DNA of 58,947 nt from positions 1 to 58,947 of the forward strand of contig JADGPO010000058.1 in NCBI GenBank assembly GCA_017882405.1. The letters are read 5' to 3'. Positions 16,190 to 24,332 of this stretch are shown here, one piece after another. Origin of the DNA: Solirubrobacteraceae bacterium (GTDB taxonomy: Bacteria > Actinomycetota > Thermoleophilia > Solirubrobacterales > Solirubrobacteraceae). The translations under genes and the position numbers were made by a program. A model generated the notes under the pieces. That model was not told where the DNA came from, searched no databases, and worked only from the letters and a program-made list of their open reading frames with translations. The stretch's first letter is position 1. Each line of letters starts with the position of its first letter.

Positions 16190-16200
16190 TCGGGCTCGCG

Positions 16201-17820
16201 ATGGCGCAGAGCGTCCGGCGGGTATCGGGTATCGAGAAGGCCCTCCTGGCGGCGCTGGCCGCATGGGGCCTGTTTCCGCTCGCCCCGCTGCTCATCCACG
16301 CCGGCCAGGCGCACGCGCGCTTCACGGGCGCCGACGGCCTGATCGGCGCCGACGGCGTGCTCGGCGCCGACCAGCTGCAGTACCTCGCCTGGGCGAGGGA
16401 CGCGGCCGCTCACGGGCTGGCCTCGGACCTTTTCAGCCTGGCCCCCAGCGGGCACGTCTACCTGGAGCCGATCTTCACGATCGTCGGCGTCCTTCACCGG
16501 ATCGGCCTGTCGCTGACGCTCGCCTACCTGCTGTTCAAGCCGCTGGCGATCGTCGCCCTGCTGCTGGGCGCCGTCGCCTGGGCGCGCCGGACGTTCGCCG
16601 ACCAGCTGGCTGCGCGTGGTGCCGTCGTCACGCTGTCGCTGTTCCTGTACACGCCCCTGGCGGCACTGTTCAGCTGGACGCAGATGGGCGGCGGCTCGTT
16701 TCGCTTCTCGCTGTACCTGCTCGCCTACGAGCTGCTGGCGGCCAACAAGCTGTGGGGCTACGTGCCCAGCGCGCTGGCGCTGGCGCTGGTGCCCGTGGCG
16801 CTGCTGGCGATCGAGCGGGCGCTGACGCCCACAGGAGCGGGCGACCCGACCGCAATGGCCACGCACAGCGCCCGGCGGCCGCCCATGATCGCGGCCCTCG
16901 CCTCCCTGGTGGCGTCCTGGCTTCACCCCTGGCAGGGGATCACGCTGATCATCATCTTCGCCGGACTGGCCGTGCTGCAGCGCGGGCGCCACTGGCTCGC
17001 GCTGGCGGTGGCCGCGGTGGGCGCCGCGCTGCCGCTCGGCTACTACTACCTGCTGTCGCACTCCGACCCCGCGTGGAAGCTCGCCTCCCACTATGAGGTC
17101 ATCCCCCGGCTGCCGGCGCTGGTGCTGCTGGCCGGGCTGGGGCCGCTGGCGCTGATCGCCGCGCTGGGAGTGCGCCGGCCACGCGGCGACGTGATCGAGC
17201 AGGCGCTGCTGCTGTGGATCGCCGGCTGCCTGATCACGTACTTCGTCAACGACTCGTTCGCGCCCCATGCCCTGCAGGGCCTCAGCCTCCCTCTAGCCGT
17301 CCTGATCGTGCGCGGCGGCCAGCGGCTCCGCGTCCCGTGGCCGCTCGGGCTGCTCGCCGTCGGCGTGCTGACGATCCCCGGCCTCGCTTACGACGCCCGC
17401 AAGTTCGTCAACACCGCGCGCAACCAGAAGCTCGTGCAGTACTACCTCCCCCGCGATGACACCCGGGCGCTGGATTGGGTCTCCGGCCACGCGCCGCCGG
17501 GCGGCGTCCTGGCCCCCACGCCAGTCGCGCTCGTCGTCCCGTCGCAGACGGGACGCGCGGTATGGGTCGGTCACGGCTACTGGAGCCGGGATTACTTCGC
17601 GCGTGCCCGCCGAGCCGACCGGCTGTTCACGGGACGGATGCGTGCGGCCTCGGCGCGGGCGTTCGTGACCTCCACGGGCGCGGCGCTGCTGGTCGCCGAC
17701 TGCCGCCACCACGCCGACCTGACGCGGCCTCTGGGCCCGCTGATCGGCGCGGTGCACCGCTTCGGCTGCGCCCGGGTGTACGTCCTGCGTACCGCTCAGC
17801 GCCGGTCGGCCAACCGATAG
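16201..17820 (+). CDS. polytopic membrane protein, glycosyltransferase GT-C-like
   Basis: The protein (539 aa) has at least ten apolar segments and a large loop at the end, the plan of lipid-linked GT-C glycosyltransferases. An acidic patch in the first outer loop (LGADQLQYLAWARDAAAHG) resembles the acidic catalytic loop of that fold, but no family signature is certain. The last 130 residues are soluble and outside (YSRDYF-like and Cys-containing stretches). The ATG at 16201 has no binding site and lies just after a strong hairpin, so the true start could be a little further in. The 3' end overlaps the convergent DUF3052 gene by 25 bases. Confidence 0.65.
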   Translation: MAQSVRRVSGIEKALLAALAAWGLFPLAPLLIHAGQAHARFTGADGLIGADGVLGADQLQYLAWARDAAAHGLASDLFSLAPSGHVYLEPIFTIVGVLHRIGLSLTLAYLLFKPLAIVALLLGAVAWARRTFADQLAARGAVVTLSLFLYTPLAALFSWTQMGGGSFRFSLYLLAYELLAANKLWGYVPSALALALVPVALLAIERALTPTGAGDPTAMATHSARRPPMIAALASLVASWLHPWQGITLIIIFAGLAVLQRGRHWLALAVAAVGAALPLGYYYLLSHSDPAWKLASHYEVIPRLPALVLLAGLGPLALIAALGVRRPRGDVIEQALLLWIAGCLITYFVNDSFAPHALQGLSLPLAVLIVRGGQRLRVPWPLGLLAVGVLTIPGLAYDARKFVNTARNQKLVQYYLPRDDTRALDWVSGHAPPGGVLAPTPVALVVPSQTGRAVWVGHGYWSRDYFARARRADRLFTGRMRAASARAFVTSTGAALLVADCRHHADLTRPLGPLIGAVHRFGCARVYVLRTAQRRSANR

Positions 17821-18215
17821 ACGAACCGCAGGCCCGACCAGGTCGCGTCGATCGCGCACACCTTGTTGTCCACCAGCCCGGACGCCAGCCCCAGCTCGCG
17901 CACGGCCCCCTCCCCCAGGTCAGTGTCGATTCCCGAGGCCTGCTTGGGCCAGGCGATCCACAGTCCGCCCGCCTGATCGAGCGCCTCGCGCCACCGCGGC
18001 AGGCCGCGCTCCAGCTGGGCCCGGCGCCCGCAGAAGGCCACGATCACGTCGAAGCTGCCCTGGAGGCGCCGGCGCACGACCACGCCCGGCGGCAGCTCGC
18101 CCAGGGCCTGGTGCAAGCCGGCCGGTGCGTTGACGAGCACCAGCCGGGCCTCCGGCTTGATGCCGAGCTTGCGGGGCAGCGGGGTCCCCGAGTAACCGGT
18201 CCCCTGGTCGCCCAT
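17796..18215 (-). CDS. DUF3052 family protein
   Basis: The 139-residue protein starts with GYSGTPLPRKLGIKPEARLVLVNAP, the signature of the actinobacterial DUF3052 family, and continues with FDVIVAFCGRR and GGLWIAWPKQASG. The family is small, soluble and of unknown function; it is often found near stress or fatty-acid genes. Its ATG follows the stop of the alpha/beta hydrolase by six bases, with GAAGG of the stop region acting as binding site, so the two are cotranscribed. Its 3' end overlaps that of the convergent membrane gene. Confidence 0.85.
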   Translation of the reverse strand: MGDQGTGYSGTPLPRKLGIKPEARLVLVNAPAGLHQALGELPPGVVVRRRLQGSFDVIVAFCGRRAQLERGLPRWREALDQAGGLWIAWPKQASGIDTDLGEGAVRELGLASGLVDNKVCAIDATWSGLRFVYRLADRR

Positions 18216-18221
18216 CGGCCT

Positions 18222-19043
18222 TCAGTAATCAGCCCGCTCGGCCACGTCGGCGATCAGCCTGGAGAGCTGGCTGCCCTGCCAGGCGATCGGCGAGCGGCCG
18301 GGCTCGTCGGTCTTCAGGCGAGCGCCGGGAATCGCCGCCGCGTAGGCCTCCCCCACCGCCTGCGGATGCTCGGGATCGGCCTCGTCGTTGGAGGCGACGA
18401 TCACCGTGGGCACGGTGATCCGGGCCAACTCCTGCACCCCGCCGAAGGGGTGCGAGCGGGGCACGACGCGCAGCGCGTCGCCGACCGCCTCCGGATGCTC
18501 GTGCGCCGCCAGGCGCTGACGGATCACCTTGACGACCGTCTCGCGCCAGCGCTCCGGGACTCGGATCCCACCCGCCCCGCCCTGGGCGGCGAGAAAGCCC
18601 TCGATACCGCCATCGCGGAGCCCCTCCGACAGGGCGTCCCAGCGAGCCAGCCGCGCCGGATCGTCGGGCTCCGATCCCGTGTAGGAGGGGGTTATGAGCA
18701 CCAGACCGGCCACCCGCTCGGGGCGCTGCAGGGCCAGCCACAACAGCGTGTGGGCACCCATCGACGCGCCGGCCAGCACCGCCCGCTCGATCCCGAGCCC
18801 GTCGAGCACGCCCTCCAGGTCGCGGCCCAGCTCCTCATAGCCGTATTGATCCGGCGCTGGCGCCGGCGAGGAGGCGCCGTGACCGCGAGCGTCGTAGGCG
18901 ATCACCCGGTGGCCCGAGCGCTGCAGCGCCGTCGAGCCCATCACCACGTAGCGGCGGGTGGCGGTCAGCCCGTGGGCCAGCACCACCGGCGTGCCCTCGC
19001 CGCTGTCGTCCAGCGCCAGCGTGACGCCGCCTCGTTCGATCAC
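18222..19043 (-). CDS. alpha/beta hydrolase
   Basis: The 273-residue protein has the fold's landmarks: VVLAHGLTATRRY (oxyanion loop), VIAYDARGHGASS, the nucleophile elbow GASMGAH and an acidic residue in ASNDEADPEHPQ. The position where the catalytic His is expected reads EPGRSPIAWQ, with Arg instead of His, so the active site may be altered or the His may come from elsewhere. The start is a GTG at 19043 and is divergent from the thioredoxin-TPR gene by 46 bases. It probably hydrolyses a small ester or enol-lactone if active. DUF3052 follows in the same operon. Confidence 0.85.
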   Translation of the reverse strand: MIERGGVTLALDDSGEGTPVVLAHGLTATRRYVVMGSTALQRSGHRVIAYDARGHGASSPAPAPDQYGYEELGRDLEGVLDGLGIERAVLAGASMGAHTLLWLALQRPERVAGLVLITPSYTGSEPDDPARLARWDALSEGLRDGGIEGFLAAQGGAGGIRVPERWRETVVKVIRQRLAAHEHPEAVGDALRVVPRSHPFGGVQELARITVPTVIVASNDEADPEHPQAVGEAYAAAIPGARLKTDEPGRSPIAWQGSQLSRLIADVAERADY

Positions 19044-19089
19044 GCTCGGTTGTCTACACGATCGCCGCAGCTACCATCTAAAGGAGACC

Positions 19090-19827
19090 ATGGACGTCAC
19101 CGACGACACCTTCCAGACCGCCGTCATCGAGCGCTCCCGGACGGTGCCCGTCATCGTGGATTTCTGGGCCGAGTGGTGCGGTCCCTGCCGGCAGCTCGGG
19201 CCGGTGATCGAGCGCGCCGTGGCCGCTCGCGAGGGCAAGGTGGAGCTCGCCAAGGTCGACGTCGACGCCAACCCCAACATCGCTCGGACCTCCCAGATCC
19301 AGAGCATCCCGGCGGTCAAGGCGTTTCGGGATGGTCAGGTGGTCGCCGAGTTCGTGGGCGCGCAGCCGCCGGCCGCCGTCAACAGCTTCCTCGACTCGCT
19401 CGTCCCCTCCGAGACCGACGAGCTCATCGCCCGCGGCGACGAGGAATCGCTGCGCCGCGCCGCCGAGCTGGAGCCCTCGCGCGCCGAGGCGGCCGTGCCG
19501 CTGGCGCGGCTGCTGCTGTCGCGAGGAGACGACGACGGCGCTCTGGCGCTGGTTAAGGACGTGCCTGGCAACTTCGCCGCTGACGGCATCGCGGCGCGCA
19601 TCACGCTCGCCCGCGGGAACCCCGCCCCTGACGTCAGCGACGCCTTCGACGCCCTGGACGAGGGCGACCACGAGCGCGCGCTGGACCTGCTGATCGGCGC
19701 GCTGCCCTCCGCCGACGGGGCTCGCGACGACATTCGCCGCGTGGTCGTGGGGGTCCTCGACGAGCTCGGCGTCGACAGCCCGCTGGCGCGCGACGCCCGT
19801 CGGCGGCTGGCCACCGCCCTGTACTAG
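19090..19827 (+). CDS. thioredoxin-TPR chaperone, CnoX/YbbN-like
   Basis: Residues 1-107 are a thioredoxin domain with FWAEWCGPCRQLG, the intact CxxC redox site, and the cis-Pro in QIQSIPAVKAF. The second half (about 110-245) is helical and corresponds to the TPR-like repeats of YbbN/CnoX. In E. coli CnoX, the protein holds client proteins under oxidative chlorine stress and hands them to GroEL; there the redox motif is SxxC, so this version may also be an active oxidoreductase. The ATG at 19090 has AAAGGAG seven bases upstream; the frame open further upstream is not needed. It converges on dinB with only seven bases between stops. Confidence 0.9.
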   Translation: MDVTDDTFQTAVIERSRTVPVIVDFWAEWCGPCRQLGPVIERAVAAREGKVELAKVDVDANPNIARTSQIQSIPAVKAFRDGQVVAEFVGAQPPAAVNSFLDSLVPSETDELIARGDEESLRRAAELEPSRAEAAVPLARLLLSRGDDDGALALVKDVPGNFAADGIAARITLARGNPAPDVSDAFDALDEGDHERALDLLIGALPSADGARDDIRRVVVGVLDELGVDSPLARDARRRLATALY

Positions 19828-19834
19828 CTCTTCC

Positions 19835-20893
19835 TCAGAAGGCGAGGCTGAGCTGCTGGGCCGCGTCGGCGTGCGCGGTCTCCAGCCCTGCCACCCGAAC
19901 GCCCAGCAGCCTCACCGGCCGCGGCGGGGCGAACCGGCGCAGCAGGTCCACCGCAACCGGACCGACGCGCTCGACGCCGCTGACCGGCTCGGGCAGGGTC
20001 CGGGCGCGCGTGTGGGTGGAGAAGTCGTCGAGGCGGACCTTGATCCCGATCGTCCGCCCCCGCCGCTGCTGACGGGCCAGCCCGTCGCACAGCTTGGTCA
20101 CCAGCTCGCCGAGCACCGCCTCCAGCTGCTCCAGGGACGCGATGTCCGAGTCGAACGTCGTCTCGCGTGACTCGGAGATGACCTTGCGCACCTGGGTGAC
20201 TGGAGCGTCGTCCTCAAACCGGGCGCGGCGCTGCAACTCGGCTCCCAGCCGCGGACCGAACGCCACCGCGAGCCGCTCGGGCGGCGCCGCCGCCAGCTTG
20301 CCCAAAGTGTCCAACCCCCCCGCGCGCAGGCGCTCGGCCGTCTTGGGCCCGATCCCGGGAATCAGCCCGCAGCGAGCGTCGCAAAAGCGGGCGCAGGCCT
20401 GCTCGCGGGTCAGCACCACGAACCCGCGGGGCTTCTCGGCGTCCGAGGCAACCTTGGCCACCAGCTTGGAGGGTCCGATGCCGATCGAGCAGCCCAGCTC
20501 GGTCTGGCGCTCGATCGCCAGCGCCAGCGCGCGCATCTGCGCCTTGGGGGCCGGCAGTGCTGACAAATCCAGGTAGGCCTCGTCCAGTCCGATCACCTCG
20601 ATTGACGGCGCGCTGCAGCGCACCAGGTCCATGACCTGGGCCGAGGCCTGGCGGTAGTAGGCAAAGTCCGGCGGCAGGTAAACGCCGTCCGGGCACAGCC
20701 GCCGGGCGCGGGCGGCCGGCATCGCCGAACCCACCCCGAAGCGGCGGGCCTCGTAGGACGCCGTGGTGACCACGGCGCGGGGTCCGGTGCCGGCGACGAT
20801 CACGGGGCGGCCCCGCAGCTCCGGGCACCGGCGCAGCTCGACCGACACGTAGAACGCGTCCATGTCGAGATGGGCGATGCAGCGCTCGGACAC
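19835..20893 (-). CDS. dinB: DNA polymerase IV
   Basis: This Y-family translesion polymerase (352 aa) has the catalytic motifs HLDMDAFYVSVE and IEVIGLDEAYLDLS, with all three acidic residues. SIGIGPSKLVAKVASDAEKP and the helix-hairpin-helix LIPGIGPKTAERL follow, then the little-finger domain. It ends in QLSLAF, matching the beta-clamp binding peptide QLxLF. It copies past damaged bases at low fidelity. No LexA-type box is visible just upstream, so SOS control is not supported here. The ATG at 20893 gives the expected N-terminus. Confidence 0.96.
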   Translation of the reverse strand: MSERCIAHLDMDAFYVSVELRRCPELRGRPVIVAGTGPRAVVTTASYEARRFGVGSAMPAARARRLCPDGVYLPPDFAYYRQASAQVMDLVRCSAPSIEVIGLDEAYLDLSALPAPKAQMRALALAIERQTELGCSIGIGPSKLVAKVASDAEKPRGFVVLTREQACARFCDARCGLIPGIGPKTAERLRAGGLDTLGKLAAAPPERLAVAFGPRLGAELQRRARFEDDAPVTQVRKVISESRETTFDSDIASLEQLEAVLGELVTKLCDGLARQQRRGRTIGIKVRLDDFSTHTRARTLPEPVSGVERVGPVAVDLLRRFAPPRPVRLLGVRVAGLETAHADAAQQLSLAF

Positions 20894-20921
20894 CAGCGCG
20901 GACGTTACGCCAGCCCCCAGA

Positions 20922-20956
20922 CGAGAAGAAGCCCCGCGGCGACAGGGCCGCGGGGC
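20922..20956 (-). terminator. factor-independent terminator of the RlpA-like gene
   Basis: GCCCCGCGGC (20931-20940) pairs exactly with GCCGCGGGGC (20947-20956) around a six-base loop. On the minus strand the stem is followed by TTCTTCTCG, a U-rich tail. It is 27 bases after the stop of the RlpA-like gene, so it closes that transcript before dinB. Confidence 0.85.
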
Positions 20957-20983
20957 TTGCCATGGGCTATGCCCGGCCGGCGG

Positions 20984-21985
20984 TCAGCTGGTCGACCAGA
21001 CGGTTCCGACGCCGTCGAAGCCGAGCGCTGCGGCCGTGTTCTGGTTGAGGTCCCAGTCGCGCCCGCCGACATACGGGCCGCGGTCGTCGATCGTTGCGGT
21101 GACGGTGTGTCCGGCGTGGCGGAAGCGCACCTTGGTCCCGCACGGCAGCGTCCGGTTGGCGACGCCCAATCCCGCATGGAATCCGCACGCCGTGGAGCCA
21201 CCGTCGTCGTACCAGGAGGCGACGCTGGCCTGGTAGACGCTCGTCGCGCCCGCCGAGCCGACCGAGCGCGCGTTGCCGTGGTCGCCCTTGAACAGCACGC
21301 GCAGACGCCGTGCGATGCCGGTTACATCCGGCGTGTAGCGGACGGCGAAGCCGCCGCGGCCACCCGTCCGAGCGTGGGCCAGCGTGCGCCAACCGGCGGC
21401 CGAATGGCCCTGCAGAGCAACCACGCGCCCCGCGCGCTCGGGCAGCAGCCGGCCGGCCACCTGGACCGAATCGCCGGCCAGCACATCATGCTGGCGGCCG
21501 ATGGCCCGCAACTGCGCCGCCACCTTCACCGTCGTCACGCGCTGGGCCGAGACGCCGTTGACGGCGCCGCTGGCGGCCGGGAGCGCCCGCGCAGGGGCCT
21601 GAGAAGCCATCTGTACGCCCGCGGGCACCGCCCGCAGCAGCGCGGAGTGCCGGGGATGGGCATGGAAGGCGAACTTCCCGTGACGGCTGATGACGGCGGT
21701 GGAAAGGCGCTGCCACGCGCTGCGACGCCTGTAGCGGGCCTCCAGCACGACCTTTCTGCCCGCTCCGACCGCCGGCGCTTCGCCGGCGACCTCGATCGCA
21801 TCGCCCAGCGGGACGTGCTTCGGGCTGACCCGCACAGGCAGCGGGGCGGTGCTTGCAGTCGGGGCGGCGCCGCCGGCGACGGTGGCGCTGGTCAGCGCGA
21901 ACGCCGAGGCCGGCACCACCAACATCGTCGTGACAATGATCACATGTACTGTGCGCATCCGGCGCACGTTGCACTTGGACCTCAA
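20984..21985 (-). CDS. secreted RlpA/3D-type double-psi beta-barrel protein under c-di-AMP control
   Basis: The TTG at 21985 has AGGAGG eight bases upstream and lies just after the riboswitch; the ATG at 22069 would lie inside it. The protein (333 aa) has an Arg-rich n-region and an apolar signal (VHVIIVTTMLVVPASAFA). Two beta-rich repeats follow (about 50-150 and 150-235). The C-terminal 95 residues form a double-psi beta-barrel: VASWYDDGGSTACGF, NRTLPCGTKVRF, ATIDDRGPYVGGRDWDLN and AAALGF. Such domains bind or cut peptidoglycan glycan chains, as in RlpA and the resuscitation-type 3D proteins. It probably remodels the wall in response to c-di-AMP, like the riboswitch-controlled rpfA of Streptomyces. 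Confidence 0.9.
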   Translation of the reverse strand: MRSKCNVRRMRTVHVIIVTTMLVVPASAFALTSATVAGGAAPTASTAPLPVRVSPKHVPLGDAIEVAGEAPAVGAGRKVVLEARYRRRSAWQRLSTAVISRHGKFAFHAHPRHSALLRAVPAGVQMASQAPARALPAASGAVNGVSAQRVTTVKVAAQLRAIGRQHDVLAGDSVQVAGRLLPERAGRVVALQGHSAAGWRTLAHARTGGRGGFAVRYTPDVTGIARRLRVLFKGDHGNARSVGSAGATSVYQASVASWYDDGGSTACGFHAGLGVANRTLPCGTKVRFRHAGHTVTATIDDRGPYVGGRDWDLNQNTAAALGFDGVGTVWSTS

Positions 21986-22014
21986 ACCGAGGACCTCCTG
22001 AATCGTCGACCGGG

Positions 22015-22205
22015 TGCCTACGTGGTTAGCTGACGGGCTCGCGAGCGCACAAGCGTGCTTGAGAGGCACGAGATGTGGTCTTTCGCTACGGCCGCGCGCT
22101 GGTTGGGCGCCAGGCGGCCGATTCGCCCCGGCCGAGTGCGTGAACTAAAGCTACCCGGCAGTGGGTCCCCCGCTCACCCCCGCACCGGGCGGAGGCGATT
22201 AGGCA
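22015..22205 (-). promoter_or_regulatory. cyclic di-AMP riboswitch (ydaO-yuaA class)
   Basis: Read on the minus strand, the leader holds the invariant blocks of this class in order: GAGCGGGGGACCCA, CGGGGCGAATCGG and CCGTCAGCTAACCACGTAGG. The outer stem closes perfectly with TGCCTA (22205-22200) and TAGGCA (22020-22015). The structure ends 30 bases before the TTG of the RlpA-like gene. In known cases c-di-AMP binding lowers expression of wall-hydrolase and osmolyte genes. Here the element overlaps the first codons of the longest open frame, which supports the inner start. Confidence 0.93.
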
Positions 22206-22253
22206 GGTCGTGTTTCTGACCGGTTGAGGCTGACAGCCACGACGACGCCCTTA

Positions 22254-22269
22254 TGTGATACTCATCACA
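22254..22269 (+). promoter_or_regulatory. CRP-type palindrome before the WS/DGAT gene
   Basis: TGTGATACTCATCACA matches the CRP consensus TGTGA-N6-TCACA with no mismatch, and the sixth base of each arm is also symmetric. It lies 27 bases before the ATG of the WS/DGAT gene and about 50 bases from the c-di-AMP riboswitch on the other strand. Its nearness to the start suggests repression, or activation of a very short leader. Confidence 0.65.
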
Positions 22270-22296
22270 CAGACTTTCGCCTGCAAGAATCCGGCG

Positions 22297-23739
22297 ATGG
22301 CCAATCCGGATCGTCTCACCGGGCTCGACAGCTCGTTCCTGCACCTCGAGCACGACGCGACGCACATGCATGTCGCGGGCTGCATGGTGTTCGACGGACC
22401 GCCGCCCGGCTACGACGAGCTGGTCGACCAGATCGTCTCGCGCCTGCACCTGGTGCCTCGCTACCGCCAGCGGCTGGCCTTCGTTCCGTTCGGCCAGGGA
22501 CGGCCCGTGTGGGTCGACGACCCCCATTTCAACGTCGCCTTCCACGTCCGCCATACGGCGCTGCCCAGCCCCGGCGGCGAGGAGCAGCTCAAGCAGCTCT
22601 GCGGGAGGGTGTTCTCGCAGGCGCTCGATCGCTCGCGCCCGCTGTGGGAGATCTGGCTGGTGGAGGGCCTGTCCGACAATCGCTTCGCGCTGCTGTCAAA
22701 GACCCACCACGCGCTGGTCGACGGGGTCTCCGGCGTCGACATCGCAACCGTGCTGTTCGACGCCTCACCCGATCCCGTTCCGGTGGCCGCACCCGAGCAC
22801 AAATGGATCCCCCGTCCGCTGCCGACCGGCGCGCAGTTGCTGGCCGACGCGCTGCTGGAGCGCGCCACCGTGCCGGCCGAGATCGTGCGCGGGGTGAGGG
22901 CGACGCTGCGCGGTCCCCGTCATGTCGCCGCCCGCCTGGGACGGGCGGTGGGGGGCGTGGGAGCGGTGGCGCGCCTGGCGACGGCGACCGCGCCCGGCAG
23001 CCCGCTGAACGTGCGCATCGGACCGCACCGCCGCTTCACCTGGGTGCGCGGAGACCTGGCGCAGTTCAAGGCGATCAAGAACGCGCTCGGCGGGACCGTC
23101 AACGACGTCGTGCTGGCCGCGGTCGCCGGGGCGCTGGGCCGCTACCTGCGCGTCCACGGAGAGGCCACCGACGACACGGTCCTGCGCGCCATGGTCCCGG
23201 TCTCGGTGCGCGCCGATGGCGAGCGCGGCGCCCTGGGCAACCGGGTCGCCGCGATGTGGGTGCCGCTGCCGGTCGGGCTCAAGGACCCCGTCCAGCGGCT
23301 GCTGACGATCTCGCGCGAGATGGACGGGATCAAGGACTCCGGCCAGGCCGTCGGCGCCCAGGTCCTGACCGAGCTCGCGGGCTTCGCGCCGCCCACGATC
23401 TTGGCCCAGGCCGCCCGGCTGCAGGCGCGCCAGCGGATGTTCAACCTGGTGGTCACCAACGTGCCCGGCCCGCAGATGCCGCTGTACATGCTCGGCCGTC
23501 AGCTGCAAGGCATGTTCCCGATGGTGCCGCTGGCCGCCAACCAGGCACTGGGGATCGCGATCATGAGCTACAACGGACAGCTGGACTTCGGGCTCAACGC
23601 CGACTACGACGCGCTGGCCGACCTGGAGGCGCTGGCCGATGAGCTGCGCGCCTCGATCGACGAGCTGGTGGCCGCGGCCGGCGAGGCACCGCGCGACGCG
23701 GCGTCCGCCGGCACACGCTCGGTGGCCGCCGCCGAGTGA
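22297..23739 (+). CDS. wax ester synthase/diacylglycerol acyltransferase
   Basis: The 480-residue enzyme belongs to the WS/DGAT family, which makes triacylglycerol or wax esters from acyl-CoA. It begins with LTGLDSSFLHLEHDATHMHV and has the catalytic HHALVDG at about residues 142-148. The conserved later blocks are NDVVLAAVAGALGRYL, LGNRVAAMWVPLP and VTNVPGPQMPLY. The ATG at 22297 is chosen since the family begins there; the upstream ATG lies next to the CRP-like palindrome. The gene overlaps the following DUF3105 gene. It implies storage lipid formation, usual in actinobacteria. Confidence 0.93.
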   Translation: MANPDRLTGLDSSFLHLEHDATHMHVAGCMVFDGPPPGYDELVDQIVSRLHLVPRYRQRLAFVPFGQGRPVWVDDPHFNVAFHVRHTALPSPGGEEQLKQLCGRVFSQALDRSRPLWEIWLVEGLSDNRFALLSKTHHALVDGVSGVDIATVLFDASPDPVPVAAPEHKWIPRPLPTGAQLLADALLERATVPAEIVRGVRATLRGPRHVAARLGRAVGGVGAVARLATATAPGSPLNVRIGPHRRFTWVRGDLAQFKAIKNALGGTVNDVVLAAVAGALGRYLRVHGEATDDTVLRAMVPVSVRADGERGALGNRVAAMWVPLPVGLKDPVQRLLTISREMDGIKDSGQAVGAQVLTELAGFAPPTILAQAARLQARQRMFNLVVTNVPGPQMPLYMLGRQLQGMFPMVPLAANQALGIAIMSYNGQLDFGLNADYDALADLEALADELRASIDELVAAAGEAPRDAASAGTRSVAAAE

Positions 23740-24332
23740 TCCGCCGGCGACGGGCGGCGCGCAACGGCGTACCGCAGATGAGGCGCGGGCTCGAGCGGTT
23801 CCTGATCGTCGTCGTGTCGCTGGCGATCTCCATCAGCGTGATCGCGCTGCTGTCCGGCGGCCTGCTGGCGGGTCGCGACAATCCCGGCGTCTCGGCCGGA
23901 CAGGCCGGCCCGGGAACGCGTGTTCGCGACCAGGGCGATCTGCACCTGCGCACCGGAGAGCTGCGCCCGGTCTACGACTCCAACCCGCCGACCAGCGGTC
24001 CGCACATTCCTCAGGCCGTGCTCAGAGACCGCTCCGAGCTCTCCGACAACCAGCTGCTGCAGGCGCTGGAGGTCGGCGACGTGGTCCTGATGTACGGCAC
24101 GCGCCAGCCGCCGGGGGGACTCGCGCAGATCGCCCAGGCGGTGGGCGGACGCTTCACTCCCGCGCTGGCCCTCTCCGGTCAGGCGGTGATCCTGGCCCGC
24201 CGTCCCGGCACGCCCGGCGTGATCGCATTGGCCTGGACGCGCATGCTGCGCAGCCTGTCGGGCCCGGACCTGCGCGGCTTCGCGCAGCTCTGGCTGGGCC
24301 GAGGCGCCGCGGGCGCTGCTTCGCAGCGCTAG
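23736..24332 (+). CDS. DUF3105 membrane-anchored protein
   Basis: The GTG at 23736 overlaps the stop of the WS/DGAT gene, so translation is coupled. One apolar segment near residues 22-45 anchors the protein, with the rest outside. The outer part contains YDSNPPTSGPHIPQAVL, the signature of the DUF3105 family, and LEVGDVVLMYGTRQ. The family has no known activity. The 3' end meets the thioesterase gene stop in a shared CTAG. Confidence 0.8.
   Translation: MIRRRRAARNGVPQMRRGLERFLIVVVSLAISISVIALLSGGLLAGRDNPGVSAGQAGPGTRVRDQGDLHLRTGELRPVYDSNPPTSGPHIPQAVLRDRSELSDNQLLQALEVGDVVLMYGTRQPPGGLAQIAQAVGGRFTPALALSGQAVILARRPGTPGVIALAWTRMLRSLSGPDLRGFAQLWLGRGAAGAASQR

Noticed and set aside
20894..20930. LexA/SOS box before dinB
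   Set aside because: No CGAAC-N4-GTTCG-like palindrome is present in the short upstream region.
21986..22069. ATG at 22069 as the start of the RlpA-like gene
   Set aside because: It lies within the c-di-AMP riboswitch; the TTG at 21985 has an AGGAGG eight bases upstream and leads straight into a signal peptide.
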